From NCBI GenBank assembly GCA_015709655.1, contig CP054181.1, forward strand, positions 1,794,207-1,858,206: DNA of 64,000 nt. Reading direction: 5' to 3'. A model generated the notes under the pieces. That model did not search any database. It was not told the origin of the DNA and saw nothing but the letters and a program-made list of their open reading frames with translations. Positions 1 through 11,773 of this stretch are shown in pieces (position 1 is the stretch's first letter; every line of letters starts with the position of its first letter). The translations under genes were made by a program, and so were the position numbers. This stretch comes from Ignavibacteria bacterium (lineage in GTDB: Bacteria; Bacteroidota; Ignavibacteria; Kapaibacteriales; Kapaibacteriaceae).

Positions 1-156
1 AATCACTCCGTCCAACGCATCAAAAATGCCCGCCATAAGGATGAACAGGGCAGCATGCTCCAGTTTGCCGCTAAAGGTGGTAATGATCGCCGTAAAGCCA
101 CAGAAAAGGTTGGCAAGCGTAAACAGGTTGGGTATAACCGATCGGGTTACTCTCAC
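1..156 (-). CDS. pssA: CDP-diacylglycerol-serine O-phosphatidyltransferase, N-terminal part (cut by window edge)
   Basis: Only about 52 N-terminal residues are inside the window. They read as an N-terminal membrane segment with the family signature IPNLFTLANLFCGF, followed by FDALDGVI, the start of the CDP-alcohol phosphatidyltransferase motif (DALDG). The enzyme makes phosphatidylserine from CDP-diacylglycerol and serine at the inner membrane. The start is GTG at 156-154, which overlaps the psd stop in a GTGA arrangement; GGAG lies 5 bases upstream. Directly downstream of psd, which uses its product, it forms a phosphatidylethanolamine operon. Assignment to PssA rather than another CDP-alcohol transferase rests on the signature plus the psd neighbour. 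Confidence 0.85.
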   Translation of the reverse strand, partial: MRVTRSVIPNLFTLANLFCGFTAIITTFSGKLEHAALFILMAGIFDALDGVI

Positions 157-827
157 GTTGACTCCGCTGTATCCACTCGGGCGATAATGGTATGGGCGCT
201 CCGAACTGTATCGCCAACCTTAACAGGAATTTGTGCCGTGGCCGGTACAATGACGTCCATCCTGGAACCAAACTTCATCATTCCAAATCGGTCACCTGCA
301 TGCACCGAAATATTTTCAGTGGTATCGTACACCACACGGCGGGCAAGGAAACCGGTGATCTGTCGGAAAACAATGGTTGCCGTTGGCATTTCCAGAACAA
401 ATTCAGAGCGCTCGTTCTCGGTGCTTGCCTTGGGGTGGTATGCTACCAGGTACTTCCCCGGAAAGTATCGTACCGCACGTATCCTTCCTGTGGCCGGATA
501 CCGGTTTACATGCAGGTTAAGGGGCGACAAAAAGATGCTGATCTGCACCGAGTCCGTACCGATATCGGAATGCGTGCCGATGTTCGTTATCTCGGTAACC
601 TGCCCGTCGGCAGGAGCAACAATGACCGCCGGGTTGTGCCTGGCCTCGGGCAAGAGTTCGCGTTCCGGATCGCGAAAAAACCAGAGCGTGAAAAAAATAA
701 GTAACAGTCCCAGGAAAATTCCTACAACCGACAGCACGAGCGGAATCGGCGTAAAGGCAAGGAGAATAAGGCATACACCGATGCCTAACAGTAAAAAAGC
801 GTTGTCCCGACCGTAGTTTGTTATCAT
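153..827 (-). CDS. psd: phosphatidylserine decarboxylase proenzyme, short PSD-A type
   Basis: 224 residues, the usual size of the short PSD-A class. Two hydrophobic N-terminal segments (about residues 9-50) anchor it in the inner membrane. The body carries APADGQV and, near the C-terminus, KFGSRMDV, whose Gly-Ser is the expected self-cleavage site producing the pyruvoyl group. It converts phosphatidylserine to phosphatidylethanolamine. The ATG at 827 has no clear Shine-Dalgarno. It overlaps pssA by 4 bases and is divergent from dnaN across about 90 bases. Family members also include archaetidylserine decarboxylases, but the bacterial pssA neighbour favours the ester-lipid role. Confidence 0.93.
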   Translation of the reverse strand: MITNYGRDNAFLLLGIGVCLILLAFTPIPLVLSVVGIFLGLLLIFFTLWFFRDPERELLPEARHNPAVIVAPADGQVTEITNIGTHSDIGTDSVQISIFLSPLNLHVNRYPATGRIRAVRYFPGKYLVAYHPKASTENERSEFVLEMPTATIVFRQITGFLARRVVYDTTENISVHAGDRFGMMKFGSRMDVIVPATAQIPVKVGDTVRSAHTIIARVDTAEST

Positions 828-918
828 TGATCGCGAGTAAATCGTTGTTCGGTCATAATCGGTTTCGTAGTTTCGGCATTCAAATTAGCTATCTCCGGTC
901 ACTACTTCACAATATTGT

Positions 919-2037
919 ATGCAGTTTACTGTTGCGCTGGCAGAACTTCAGAAGGCCTTACAGAAGGTTCTTCCGGCTATTCCGGCAAAATCTACAATCC
1001 CAGTTCTGGAGCATCTTCATACGAAGTTACAGGGTTCGGATTTAACGTTTATGGCTACCGATCAGGAGATCACAATTGCACTTACAACAACGGTGTCAGG
1101 TGAGGCTGATGGCGAGGTCCTGATTCCGGCACGCCAGTTTACCGACTTAATAAAAGAATTGGGTAATGCCGGTACAGTAACGATTCATGTTTCCGATAGC
1201 CAGATGGTTGATATCCGAACGCCAACAGGAACGTTTCAAATGAAGGCACTTGATGCCAGGGAATTCCCGCTCATTCCTCCGTTCCCGGAGTCGCAATCGG
1301 CTCTGCTCTCAAAAGAAAACCTTAGCCGCATGGCTAATAAAACTGTATTCGCCGTCAGTACTGAAGAGTACCGACCGAGTATGACCGGGGTGTTCTTCCA
1401 GTTTAGCGGTGAACAGGCAACGGCTGTGGCTACCGACGGGTTCAGATTGTCGAGAGTGACGATTGCCGCAACCGAGGATAAGCCTTTCCCGGCAGGCCTG
1501 GAGGTGATTGTGCCGGCACGTACCGTGGAACTGTTAAAGAAAGTTGATTCAGACGTCACGATGGATGTGTCAAGAACACATGCACGATTTACAATTGGCA
1601 GAATGAGCATCACCACACGTGTGATCGACGAGAAGTACCCGCCGTATCAAAACGTAATTCCAACCGATAACGATAAAACACTGGTGGTGCATCAGCGGGA
1701 AGTGCTGAATGCGATAAAACGCGTAAGTCTGTTTGCAAATGCAAATACCCGGCATGTTCGGTTTAAAATGTCGGAACATAGTCTTGATGTCCATAGCGAA
1801 GACGAAGAGTCCGGCGGTAAGGGAACAGAAACAATCCCATGCGAGTTTTCGAATGGTGATTTTGAAGTTGGATTTAACTACCGGTTTTTAGAAGAAGCAA
1901 TAAAAAACATTGGTACCGACGACGATCCGGAGCTGAACGTAAAGATGACGTTTTCAACGGCAGTACGTGCCGTACTGATTGCACCGGGCGCTGACGGCAG
2001 CGGATTGCTGATGCTGGTGATGCCGGTAAAGATTTAG
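919..2037 (+). CDS. dnaN: DNA polymerase III subunit beta (sliding clamp)
   Basis: 372 residues, the standard length for the beta clamp, with three repeated clamp folds (roughly 1-120, 125-250, 255-372). The start MQFTVALAELQKALQKVLPA and the C-terminus LMLVMPVKI match the family, whose end is normally a hydrophobic -MP-R/K-. The dimeric ring tethers the replicative polymerase and other partners to DNA in the cytoplasm. It opens a plus-strand block with recF, a DUF721 gene and gyrB, the classical replication-origin order, though dnaA is not upstream here: the divergent psd gene is. Confidence 0.98.
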   Translation: MQFTVALAELQKALQKVLPAIPAKSTIPVLEHLHTKLQGSDLTFMATDQEITIALTTTVSGEADGEVLIPARQFTDLIKELGNAGTVTIHVSDSQMVDIRTPTGTFQMKALDAREFPLIPPFPESQSALLSKENLSRMANKTVFAVSTEEYRPSMTGVFFQFSGEQATAVATDGFRLSRVTIAATEDKPFPAGLEVIVPARTVELLKKVDSDVTMDVSRTHARFTIGRMSITTRVIDEKYPPYQNVIPTDNDKTLVVHQREVLNAIKRVSLFANANTRHVRFKMSEHSLDVHSEDEESGGKGTETIPCEFSNGDFEVGFNYRFLEEAIKNIGTDDDPELNVKMTFSTAVRAVLIAPGADGSGLLMLVMPVKI

Positions 2038-2048
2038 GTGGGTTGTTA

Positions 2049-3197
2049 ATGCTGTTAGAGCAGATCACTGCAACAAACGTGAGGTGCCATGAACACGTCA
2101 GGTTACAGTGTGCAGAACGGGTTACCATCTTGTCTGGTCCCAACGGTTCAGGAAAAACGTCGCTCCTGGAAGCTGTGAGTGTTTGCTCTGTTGGTAAAAC
2201 ATTTGTTCCGGTTCCTGATGCCTCCATTATTCGCGAATCCAGCACACAGGCAACGGTGTCTGTTGTCGCCAAAACTGATGCCGGGAACAAGTATAGTGCC
2301 CAGGTTCAGATTCGGCCCGGACAGCGGAAGGTGATTTGTACCAGCTATGCCGATGGTTTGAGTGTCCGCCAGCTTCTTGGACAACTGCCAACGGTAGCAT
2401 TATCACCAGATCACAAGGCAATTACATTGGGAGGTCCGGCCGAGAGACGTAGTTTTGTAGATGCAATAATGGCTCAGACATCACAGCGGGCAACCGATGT
2501 GCTGTTCGAGCACCGGCGACTGCTGAAGCAACGCAATGCATGTTTGGCAGGGGGCTCTGACTCTTCCGTACTGGATTCGTTTACGGATGCATACATCAGG
2601 GTGAGTGCGCAACTTGTTGAGCTCAGAGCGGCGTTTATCAGCCGGCTGACGCCGGTTGTGCAGCAGATGTATGACAGTATTGCCGGTGGGTCGGAGGTTG
2701 TTAGTATCGAGTATGAGCCGAACTGTGCGAGGGTGCAGGATGATGTTCCGCTCCTTTCACAGTTTTACGGTGCTGCTGACAGACTCCGGATTGCTGAACT
2801 ACAACGCGAAACCACCTTGTTTGGTCCCCATAAGGATGACGTGGTTTTACGGCTTGATGGCAGACTGGTACGGGACTCGGCATCGCAAGGACAACATAAG
2901 TCGCTGCTGGTGGCGTTAAAGCTTGCCGAGGCAGTTGTCCTGCTGGATAGGCGTACGGAGCGTCCGGTGTTACTGCTCGACGATATTTTTAGCGAACTGG
3001 ACAGTAAAAGAGCCCGGCAGGTTCTTGCAATCATTGCTGGTTTGGGACTGCAAATGCTGATAACAACAACAGACGGTAGTGTAGTGGAGCAAAATGTTCG
3101 GGCCGGCATGAAGGCTGACTCCGGAGGCATTCTAACAGTTCATATTCCAGAAGGTCTAATGCTGCCCGTATCCGAAAACATAACGGTGGCGGTATGA
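2049..3197 (+). CDS. recF: DNA replication and repair protein RecF
   Basis: 382 residues from the ATG at 2049; an in-frame TTG six bases upstream is possible but less likely. An SMC-like ABC ATPase: Walker A SGPNGSGKTS at residues 29-38, signature SQGQHKSLL, and Walker B PVLLLDDIFSELD with the following SELDSKR D-loop. RecF loads RecA at gaps with RecO and RecR. It starts 11 bases after the dnaN stop and its own stop overlaps the next start as ATGA, so translation is probably coupled. Length and motif order are ordinary for the family. Confidence 0.96.
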   Translation: MLLEQITATNVRCHEHVRLQCAERVTILSGPNGSGKTSLLEAVSVCSVGKTFVPVPDASIIRESSTQATVSVVAKTDAGNKYSAQVQIRPGQRKVICTSYADGLSVRQLLGQLPTVALSPDHKAITLGGPAERRSFVDAIMAQTSQRATDVLFEHRRLLKQRNACLAGGSDSSVLDSFTDAYIRVSAQLVELRAAFISRLTPVVQQMYDSIAGGSEVVSIEYEPNCARVQDDVPLLSQFYGAADRLRIAELQRETTLFGPHKDDVVLRLDGRLVRDSASQGQHKSLLVALKLAEAVVLLDRRTERPVLLLDDIFSELDSKRARQVLAIIAGLGLQMLITTTDGSVVEQNVRAGMKADSGGILTVHIPEGLMLPVSENITVAV

Positions 3198-3472
3198 CAA
3201 AGCCCCTTTCAGAACTACTCAGTGGCTTTGTTCGTCAGTACGGTCTTGAACAGGCAATGCTTCGGCAAAGAATGCCGGAATACTGGCAGGACGTTGTGGG
3301 TAAACGACCGGCTGAACTGAGTACGGTACACAGCTTTGAGAATGGCGTGTTAACGGTTCAGGTTCAGTCTGCCTCGTGGAGGGCAGAGCTGCATCTGCGA
3401 CGCGAAGAAATTAGAACAAAACTTAATGCATGTATAGGTACTGAGGCTATACGTGAACTACATGTGAAGTAA
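3194..3472 (+). CDS. DUF721 / DciA-like small protein
   Basis: 92 residues with the DUF721 pattern: a helical N-terminus (LSELLSGFVRQYGLEQAM), YWQDVVGKRPAE, and a C-terminal half LTVQVQSASWRAELHLRREE ending in LN...IRELHVK. DUF721 proteins include DciA, which assists loading of the replicative helicase in bacteria without DnaC. Position between recF and gyrB is conserved in many phyla and supports a role in replication. The start overlaps the recF stop (ATGA). The exact biochemical role of this short form is inferred; it carries only the core domain. Confidence 0.82.
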   Translation: MTKPLSELLSGFVRQYGLEQAMLRQRMPEYWQDVVGKRPAELSTVHSFENGVLTVQVQSASWRAELHLRREEIRTKLNACIGTEAIRELHVK

Positions 3473-5485
<2,013 letters not shown>

Positions 5486-5522
5486 TGTAACAACTGAACT
5501 TTAGCTTAAACACGCATATAAA

Positions 5523-5560
5523 AATGCCCCGTGCGATTGAGCAACGGGGCATTGTTGTAT
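5523..5560. terminator. bidirectional intrinsic terminator between gyrB and ahcY
   Basis: A perfect 10-bp stem, AATGCCCCGT (5523-5532) with ACGGGGCATT (5544-5553), and an 11-base loop. A-rich sequence on the left and TTGTTGTAT on the right give a U-rich tail in either direction. It lies between the convergent ends of gyrB and ahcY and most likely stops both. Confidence 0.85.
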
Positions 5561-5579
5561 ATGCAAAAGAGAATACAGC

Positions 5580-7064
5580 TTAGTATCGGTACCAATCGGG
5601 TTTGAACGGCCCCTTTGAGTCAACACCGATATACGCCGCCTGCTCATCGGTGAGGCGGTCCAAGCTGACACCAATTTTCTTTAAATGCAGCCGGGCAACT
5701 TTTTCGTCGAGGTGTTTAGGCAGAACGTACACCTTGTTAGTGTACGCATGATTATTTGTCCACAGTTCGATTTGAGCCAGCACCTGATTAGTGAAGCTGT
5801 TACTCATAACAAAACTTGGGTGGCCCATAGCGCAGCCCAGATTTACCAGGCGTCCTTCGGCAAGCAGGATAATGTCATTACCGTCAACAGTGTATCTATC
5901 CACCTGGGGTTTAATCTCGACCTTGGTTTTTCCGTAGTTCTTATTCAGCCAAGCAACGTCAATTTCGTTATCAAAGTGACCGATATTGCATACAATTGCC
6001 TTGTCCTTCATCTTTTTAAAATGTTCTGCAGTAACGACATCCTTGTTGCCGGTGGCGGTTACGACGATATCTGCTTCACGAACGGCATCTCGCATCTTTT
6101 TAACTTCGAAGCCATCCATGGCCGCCTGAAGCGCGCAAATCGGATCGATTTCGGTTACGATGACGCGTACGCCAGCCCCGCTAAGTGAGGCAGCAGACCC
6201 CTTGCCTACGTCGCCATAGCCTGCTACAACGGCAACCTTGCCCGCCATCATAATATCGGTTGCCCGCCGAATTGCATCAACCAGCGATTCCTTGCAGCCG
6301 TATTTATTATCGAATTTGCTTTTGGTTACGCTGTCATTCACGTTGATTGCCGGTACTGGCAGGGTACCGTTTTTAACCCGTTCATACAAGCGGTAAACAC
6401 CGGTCGTAGTTTCTTCACTAAGGCCCTTGATAGAAGGAAGCATGTGCGGATACTCGTCGATTACCATGTTGGTTAAATCACCACCATCATCCAGAATCAG
6501 GTTAAGGGGCTGCTTATCATCGCCAAAAAAGAGGGTTTGCTCAATACACCAGTCAAATTCCTCGGCAGACATGCCTTTCCAGGCGAATACGGGGACACCT
6601 GATTTGGCGATAGCAGCGGCAGCGTGATCCTGGGTTGAGAAAATGTTGCAGCTTGACCACTGTACCTTGGCCCCCAGATCGGTTAGTGTTTCGATCAGCA
6701 CAGCAGTCTGAATTGTCATGTGCAGGCAACCGGCAATCCGAGCCCCCTTCAAAGGTTTCTTCCCTTTGTATTCCTCGCGCAGTGCCATCAGGCCGGGCAT
6801 TTCTGCCTCTGCCAGTTCGATTTCTCTTCTGCCCCATTCGGCAAGTGAAAGATCTTTTACGCAGTAGCTCTGCATTTTATATGCGAGTTTACCCGACGAC
6901 ACCCTGGCAGGAGTTTTACGCCGCTTGGACTCAACCTTTACAACCGGAGCAATTGTGTTAGGAGTATGATGTGGAGGAGTTAACGCAATGGAGCTCACGG
7001 CAGGCTTACCGTTGGTTGCTGTGGTCGGAGAATCGGTTTTTGAACTTTTCTGATTTTTAGACAT
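5580..7064 (-). CDS. ahcY: adenosylhomocysteinase
   Basis: 494 residues. From about residue 64 it follows the S-adenosylhomocysteine hydrolase family closely: [20 protein letters not shown]-like [29 protein letters not shown], and the NAD-binding [10 protein letters not shown] near residues 275-285; it ends in the typical KPDWYRY. It splits SAH into adenosine and homocysteine in the activated-methyl cycle. The first 63 residues are a Ser/Thr/Pro/Lys-rich extension outside the family core. The upstream ATG is kept because it is 2 bases after the metK stop, but an internal ATG at 6875 would give a conventional protein. Confidence 0.95.
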   Translation of the reverse strand: MSKNQKSSKTDSPTTATNGKPAVSSIALTPPHHTPNTIAPVVKVESKRRKTPARVSSGKLAYKMQSYCVKDLSLAEWGRREIELAEAEMPGLMALREEYKGKKPLKGARIAGCLHMTIQTAVLIETLTDLGAKVQWSSCNIFSTQDHAAAAIAKSGVPVFAWKGMSAEEFDWCIEQTLFFGDDKQPLNLILDDGGDLTNMVIDEYPHMLPSIKGLSEETTTGVYRLYERVKNGTLPVPAINVNDSVTKSKFDNKYGCKESLVDAIRRATDIMMAGKVAVVAGYGDVGKGSAASLSGAGVRVIVTEIDPICALQAAMDGFEVKKMRDAVREADIVVTATGNKDVVTAEHFKKMKDKAIVCNIGHFDNEIDVAWLNKNYGKTKVEIKPQVDRYTVDGNDIILLAEGRLVNLGCAMGHPSFVMSNSFTNQVLAQIELWTNNHAYTNKVYVLPKHLDEKVARLHLKKIGVSLDRLTDEQAAYIGVDSKGPFKPDWYRY

Positions 7065-7066
7065 AA

Positions 7067-8215
7067 TTACAAAAGAGCTGAAGTGAATTGTTCTGTTAGG
7101 TCAAGGCGTTCCCACGGAAAATGATGCCGGCCAAAGTGCCCGTAGGCAGCCGTTTCCCTGTAGATAGGTGAGCGCAAATTGAGTTGAGTGATTATTCCCT
7201 CGGGCGTAAGATCAACATTCTTTATTAGGTAGTTGGCTATTTCGGTGTTGCTGACCTTGCCGGTGCCATTGGTGTGAACATGAACAGAAACGGGCTCTTT
7301 AACACCGATTGCATAGGCAAGCTGTATGGTGCACTCATCGGCAACGCCGGCAGCTACCAGGTTCTTCGCAATGAACCGTGCTGCATAAGCAGCTGACCGG
7401 TCAACCTTGGTGGGGTCTTTACCGGAGAATGCTCCGCCACCATGGGGTGCCCGCCCTCCGTATGTATCAACGATAATCTTCCGTCCAGTTAATCCGGTAT
7501 CGCTATGGGGACCGCCAATCACAAATCGGCCTGTAGGATTGATGTGATAGATAATATCAGGGCTTAGCAGATGCTCAGGGATTACAGTTTTAATAACTTT
7601 TTCGATAATATCAGCTTTTATTCTATCGTTGGTAACCGGACGGCCATTAAGGTCAACTTCGGCATGTTGTGTTGACACGACAACGGCTGGGATACTTACC
7701 GGTTTCCCGTTTTCGTACTGTACGCTAACCTGCGCCTTTGAATCGGGGCGAAGGTAAGGGATAAGCGATGGCTCATTCTTCCGGATATCAGCAAGCCGTT
7801 TTACCAGCTTATGCGCATAATAAATCGGAGTGGGCATATATTCATCAGTCTCCCGACATGCATATCCGAACATCATGCCTTGGTCACCTGCGCCTCCGAT
7901 GCTTACGCCCATATCGATATCGGAGGACTGGCCGTTAATAACGTTGATCACGGCAACGGAGCTGGCTTCGAAATGCAGAGCGGGGTCTGTATATCCAATA
8001 TCCTCGATAACCTGTCTGACAAGTCTTGGTAAATCGATATAGGTATTGGTGCCAATTTCGCCACCAACAACAATCATACCTGTGGTGGCAAAGCACTCGC
8101 AGGCAACCCTACCCATAGGATCGGATTCAAGAACTTTGTCAAGCACCGCATCTGAAACCTGGTCGCAGATTTTATCGGGATGCCCTTCGGATACTGATTC
8201 AGAAGTAAAAACCAT
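7067..8215 (-). CDS. metK: S-adenosylmethionine synthetase
   Basis: 382 residues from the ATG at 8215; a TTG two codons upstream is in frame. All family landmarks are present: [12 protein letters not shown] with the catalytic His near residue 12, [26 protein letters not shown], and the P-loop-like [16 protein letters not shown]. It condenses methionine and ATP to S-adenosylmethionine. It sits directly upstream of ahcY on the same strand, so production of the methyl donor and removal of SAH are likely co-expressed. No SAM riboswitch is visible upstream; the previous gene ends only 8 bases away. Confidence 0.97.
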   Translation of the reverse strand: MVFTSESVSEGHPDKICDQVSDAVLDKVLESDPMGRVACECFATTGMIVVGGEIGTNTYIDLPRLVRQVIEDIGYTDPALHFEASSVAVINVINGQSSDIDMGVSIGGAGDQGMMFGYACRETDEYMPTPIYYAHKLVKRLADIRKNEPSLIPYLRPDSKAQVSVQYENGKPVSIPAVVVSTQHAEVDLNGRPVTNDRIKADIIEKVIKTVIPEHLLSPDIIYHINPTGRFVIGGPHSDTGLTGRKIIVDTYGGRAPHGGGAFSGKDPTKVDRSAAYAARFIAKNLVAAGVADECTIQLAYAIGVKEPVSVHVHTNGTGKVSNTEIANYLIKNVDLTPEGIITQLNLRSPIYRETAAYGHFGRHHFPWERLDLTEQFTSALL

Positions 8216-8223
8216 GATCAACG

Positions 8224-9201
8224 TTAATTAGTAAGTTTTACAATTGAGGCATCGCCAATATTGATACTGGCAAACCGCCCTGTTACGGTAGCATTTTCGC
8301 CGATAATGCTGCGGTCGAGCGACACATCGTTCACCGTAGCCTGGTCACAGATAATGGAGTCACGAACGATCGAGTTGCGGACAACGGCGCCTGCTGAAAT
8401 TGAGGCAAACGGACCAATAACACTGTGTTCCACAACTGCCGTGGGATCGATATGAACCGGTGGAACTACAACGCATCCCTCCGGCGCAAATCGGGCCGAC
8501 ATAGAATTCAGCAGATACCGGTTGGTTTCGAGCAACGTATCCGGCTGACCGCAATCATGCCAGCCGTCAACCGTGAACGTTGTGAATTTTTCACCCTTGT
8601 CAACCATCATTTGAAGTGCATCGGTGAGCTGGAACTCTCCCTTCGTACGAAGATCATTGTGAATGATATAGTCAAGCGATTCACGCAGCACCTTAGGGTG
8701 GGCGATGTAGTACAAGCCTACAATGGCGTTGTTGCTGACGGGAGTCTGTGGCTTTTCAACCAAGCGTGTTACAAAGGCACCATTGGTGATAACCACGCCA
8801 AACCGTCTCGGATCGTCAACGGTTTTAACGCCAAGTGACGAAAACTGACTGGTTTTCAGAATGCTTAAGTCAACCTCAAAAACCGTATCGCCCAGAATAA
8901 TGAGTACCGGGGTGGTATTCAGCGATTCCCTCGCTGTCCAGATGGCATGCCCAAGCCCCATCATTTCATCCTGAACAACAAACCGGCACGGTAGGCTGTA
9001 ATTGTTTTGGACGTACTGCTCAACCAAATCACCTTTATATCCGGTGATTATGGTTGCACTCTCGATATTTTGCCGTACCAAGGCATCGAGGATATGGCCA
9101 AGAATTGGTTTGCCTGCAACATTAACAAGCACCTTGGGCAGGGTATGCGTGTGAGGCCTAAGCCGGGTACCAATACCGGCTACTGGAATAATTGCATGCA
9201 T
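8224..9201 (-). CDS. sugar-phosphate nucleotidyltransferase with C-terminal left-handed beta-helix
   Basis: 325 residues from ATG 9201. The N-terminal two thirds are an NTP_transferase domain: [18 protein letters not shown] (NTP-binding loop with the Lys), [19 protein letters not shown] and [16 protein letters not shown]. The C-terminal ~80 residues show hexapeptide-type repeats ([27 protein letters not shown]), predicting a beta-helix. It should activate a sugar-1-phosphate as an NDP-sugar for envelope polysaccharide; the exact sugar (glucose-dTTP, mannose-GTP or another) cannot be read. It ends eight bases before the metK start and begins after the lytic transglycosylase, so the operon mixes envelope and methyl-cycle genes. 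Confidence 0.85.
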   Translation of the reverse strand: MHAIIPVAGIGTRLRPHTHTLPKVLVNVAGKPILGHILDALVRQNIESATIITGYKGDLVEQYVQNNYSLPCRFVVQDEMMGLGHAIWTARESLNTTPVLIILGDTVFEVDLSILKTSQFSSLGVKTVDDPRRFGVVITNGAFVTRLVEKPQTPVSNNAIVGLYYIAHPKVLRESLDYIIHNDLRTKGEFQLTDALQMMVDKGEKFTTFTVDGWHDCGQPDTLLETNRYLLNSMSARFAPEGCVVVPPVHIDPTAVVEHSVIGPFASISAGAVVRNSIVRDSIICDQATVNDVSLDRSIIGENATVTGRFASINIGDASIVKLTN

Positions 9202-9221
9202 GAACAGCAAAAATACGGAGC

Positions 9222-11360
9222 TTATTGCAGTCGCAAACGCTGTCCGACGCGAATTATATCAGATCTTTTGATGGAAGGGTTCAGTTTCCTCAGGGCTGAA
9301 ATCGAAATTCCGGTCTTTTCAGAGATCTCATCCAACGTATCACCACGAAGTACCGTATACGATGCCCGTGCCCGGGGTTTTTCGCTTGCCTGAGTTTTCG
9401 CGCGCGACGTGATAACGTTGGTTTCCACAAATAAAACAGAACCGTGCTTGAGTACCGATCTCTCGGATAGTTTATTCCGGCTTCTCAGTTTATCGATCGT
9501 TGTGGCGTACTTATCAGCAATTGAGGTTAGAGTCTCACCCCTACCTACCTTATGGCGGATTACCTTTGATTCCGGGATTTGCTCCACCCTGATGGTTTGG
9601 TTCGCAAGTGGTTTTAAAACCAGTATTGTATCGCCGGGCAGAATTGTTTCGTGCCGGTCCGACATATTATTCCAGTTTCGAAGGTCTGCCACGGTGGTAC
9701 TGTAAGCAGTGGCTATTCGGCTGAGCGACTCACCCGCCTGAACTACGTGGAACTGTGTTACAGGCGTACTTTTTACTGTGGCAGTTTCGGACTTAGCCTT
9801 TGGGGTTACCGACTGTGGATTTGACGCAATGGCGGCAGACGGGGCTGAAGGAGTTACAGGAACAGTTTCCGGAGCAGCTGTACCAGAAATTATTGGGATC
9901 CTTAGGCTTGTTCCTGCCCTTAATCTGCTTTTATAACCGGTTATTCCATTGATATTGGCCAGATCCTTAAGCGGGACACCGTAGGCATCTGCTATTGAAG
10001 CAAGGGTTTCTTTACGTTTAACCAGGTGATTCACCCACGGCTGTTTTTCTTCCGGGGTAAGCAGAGCAAAAGCGTGTGTAACCGTATCGCGCAAACCAAG
10101 GGGAATTTTCAGCTTGTACGTCATGTTAGGTGGTGTGCACGAACGGAGGAGTTCCGGGTTAAGTGCTTTCAGTGAGTCAACGGATATACCGGCACATTTA
10201 GCCAGTGCTGACAGGTTTGTGGGCTCGGTAACAGCAAAAACATCGTACTGATACGGCAGGTGGAACGTCAGAGAATCAAACGGAAATCGGTACTGCTCCG
10301 GACTCATGGTGGTTAAGCTGGTTGCAATGTACCGCGGAACGTAGTTACGGGTTTCGCGGGGTAACTCGTCGCGGATCTCCCAAAAGTTACCATCAGGAAG
10401 TCCGGCTTTTCGTTTGGCGCGGCGGACGCATCCGGGCCCGCAGTTGTAGGCTGCGAGAGCAAGATGCCAGTCTCCAAAGTCGTTGTACAGATCTTTTAAA
10501 AACCTCATTGCTGCACGCGTTGATTTTTCAACGTCACGGCGTTCGTCTATCCAAGGCGTGATTTGCAGACCGTACATATCGCCGGTGCTGGCAATAAACT
10601 GCCACATTCCTACAGCTTTTGCCCATGACTGTGCATTAGGATTCAGACCGCTTTCCATCATTGCCAGGTAAATAATCTCTTCCGGCATTCCTTCTTCCCG
10701 AGCTATCCGGCGCAACGTAGGGAACCATCGGCCACTCCGCTCTAACCAGCGCTTCATAAACGGCCGTCCAGCGTCCACCGTCAGAAATGCGATGCTCTTC
10801 TCAACCTCTTCGTTTACCGTCATGTCAATTGTGAGCTTTGAAAGGGGCTTTAACAAAGGTCTTGTAGCAGACCCTGTAACAGCATCGGTATGGTGTGTGC
10901 GCACCGACTCATCAGCTACCCGATGACTAACGTACGGTTCCGGAGACTGATCCGAGAGGTCAGACAACGATTGTGTATAAAATTCATAATCTTCCCGAAC
11001 TACCGAGAGCAGCCGGGTATAATCTCTGTTTAACTCGATATTGGGCTCGTTACCCAGCTTTTGCAAAGCACTCAAAGCACGTTCAAGCTGCCTGATGGCT
11101 GCAGCTGTGTCGGCCTTTAGAATAGCAGTTACTCCGGCATCATAGGCAGATTTAGCCTTTGAGATCGCCTCAGTAACCCTGGTGTTAAACTCAAGTTTTG
11201 GGATTTGCCGCTTTGAACCATCAAGCTCGCTAAACTCATCCTTGAACGTCGATCCTGAACTGTCGGCTCCGGCAATCGATGTACTCGATACCGTTGCCAT
11301 GGATACGGAAACCATGGCAAAGAATAACACAAAGCAACAGGATCGGAGCGAAATAATCAT
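9222..11360 (-). CDS. MltD-like membrane-bound lytic transglycosylase with four LysM repeats
   Basis: 712 residues from ATG 11360, which has AGGA five bases upstream and opens a good signal peptide (MIISLRSCCFVLFFAMVSVS). After a helical region comes an SLT domain: MPEEIIYLAMMESGLNPNA, with the catalytic Glu in MMESGLNP, then GMWQFIASTGDMYGL and ALAAYNCGPG. The C-terminal part has four LysM units (KRKETLASIADAYG, QAGESLSRIATAYS, GRGETLTSIADKYA, LRGDTLDEISEKTG). It cleaves glycan strands of peptidoglycan in the periplasm. No lipobox cysteine is evident at the signal end, so it may be soluble or retained by LysM binding. Confidence 0.93.
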   Translation of the reverse strand: MIISLRSCCFVLFFAMVSVSMATVSSTSIAGADSSGSTFKDEFSELDGSKRQIPKLEFNTRVTEAISKAKSAYDAGVTAILKADTAAAIRQLERALSALQKLGNEPNIELNRDYTRLLSVVREDYEFYTQSLSDLSDQSPEPYVSHRVADESVRTHHTDAVTGSATRPLLKPLSKLTIDMTVNEEVEKSIAFLTVDAGRPFMKRWLERSGRWFPTLRRIAREEGMPEEIIYLAMMESGLNPNAQSWAKAVGMWQFIASTGDMYGLQITPWIDERRDVEKSTRAAMRFLKDLYNDFGDWHLALAAYNCGPGCVRRAKRKAGLPDGNFWEIRDELPRETRNYVPRYIATSLTTMSPEQYRFPFDSLTFHLPYQYDVFAVTEPTNLSALAKCAGISVDSLKALNPELLRSCTPPNMTYKLKIPLGLRDTVTHAFALLTPEEKQPWVNHLVKRKETLASIADAYGVPLKDLANINGITGYKSRLRAGTSLRIPIISGTAAPETVPVTPSAPSAAIASNPQSVTPKAKSETATVKSTPVTQFHVVQAGESLSRIATAYSTTVADLRNWNNMSDRHETILPGDTILVLKPLANQTIRVEQIPESKVIRHKVGRGETLTSIADKYATTIDKLRSRNKLSERSVLKHGSVLFVETNVITSRAKTQASEKPRARASYTVLRGDTLDEISEKTGISISALRKLNPSIKRSDIIRVGQRLRLQ

Positions 11361-11773
11361 GAAATTCCTGGGTTTGTACTGGTGAACAGGATTCAATATA
11401 GCCCCCATATCGACGCTATCCAAAGTTTTTTTGAAAAAAAATAATGAATGGAAGTTCATGAAAATATTGGAGTTGCACGATTCTATTTACACAAGGTGCA
11501 ATTCACGGTCAAATAGCGTATTCTAATGGCTTTCTACCTAGGGTTCGGGTGGTTTGGTTGTTCGTCAGACTCAGGCGCATGCCGCTTTTTTCGCTAATTT
11601 GCATTCAGACCATGAAGGTCAAATCCAAAAAGTAAACAGTACATTTCCCTTACCAAGCCCTTTGCAACAGTTATAAGTGAGTATGTAACGTATTGTTACG
11701 TTATTTGTCATAACAGGGCGGGGGTGAATTTTTATCCATTTAGAGTGTAACCAGAATCAATTCGCGGTGTTGA
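11361..11773. promoter_or_regulatory. 413-base divergent intergenic region between the lytic transglycosylase and the ECF sigma gene
   Basis: No gene found. It should hold promoters for both directions. Visible elements: an inverted pair TTGCAC (11473-11478) / GTGCAA (11496-11501) on the transglycosylase side; GGTCAAAT twice (11507 and 11617); and a perfect 7-bp inverted repeat TAACGTA-TTGT-TACGTTA at 11686-11703, 71 bases before the sigma-factor start. The last is the best operator candidate. No consensus DnaA boxes or recognisable riboswitch. Confidence 0.5.
11686..11703. promoter_or_regulatory. inverted repeat upstream of the ECF sigma gene, possible operator
   Basis: TAACGTA and TACGTTA, 7-bp perfect arms separated by TTGT, centred about 80 bases before the ATG at 11774. 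The symmetry is typical of a dimeric repressor site; a function is inferred only from shape and place. Confidence 0.4.

Noticed and set aside
55-816. 253-residue open frame on the plus strand
   Set aside because: Lies antisense to psd and pssA, which have definite motifs; composition is Arg/Ser-rich as in shadow frames.
828-918. Replication origin between psd and dnaN
   Set aside because: No DnaA box close to TTATCCACA and only 91 bases; dnaA is not adjacent. The origin may be elsewhere.
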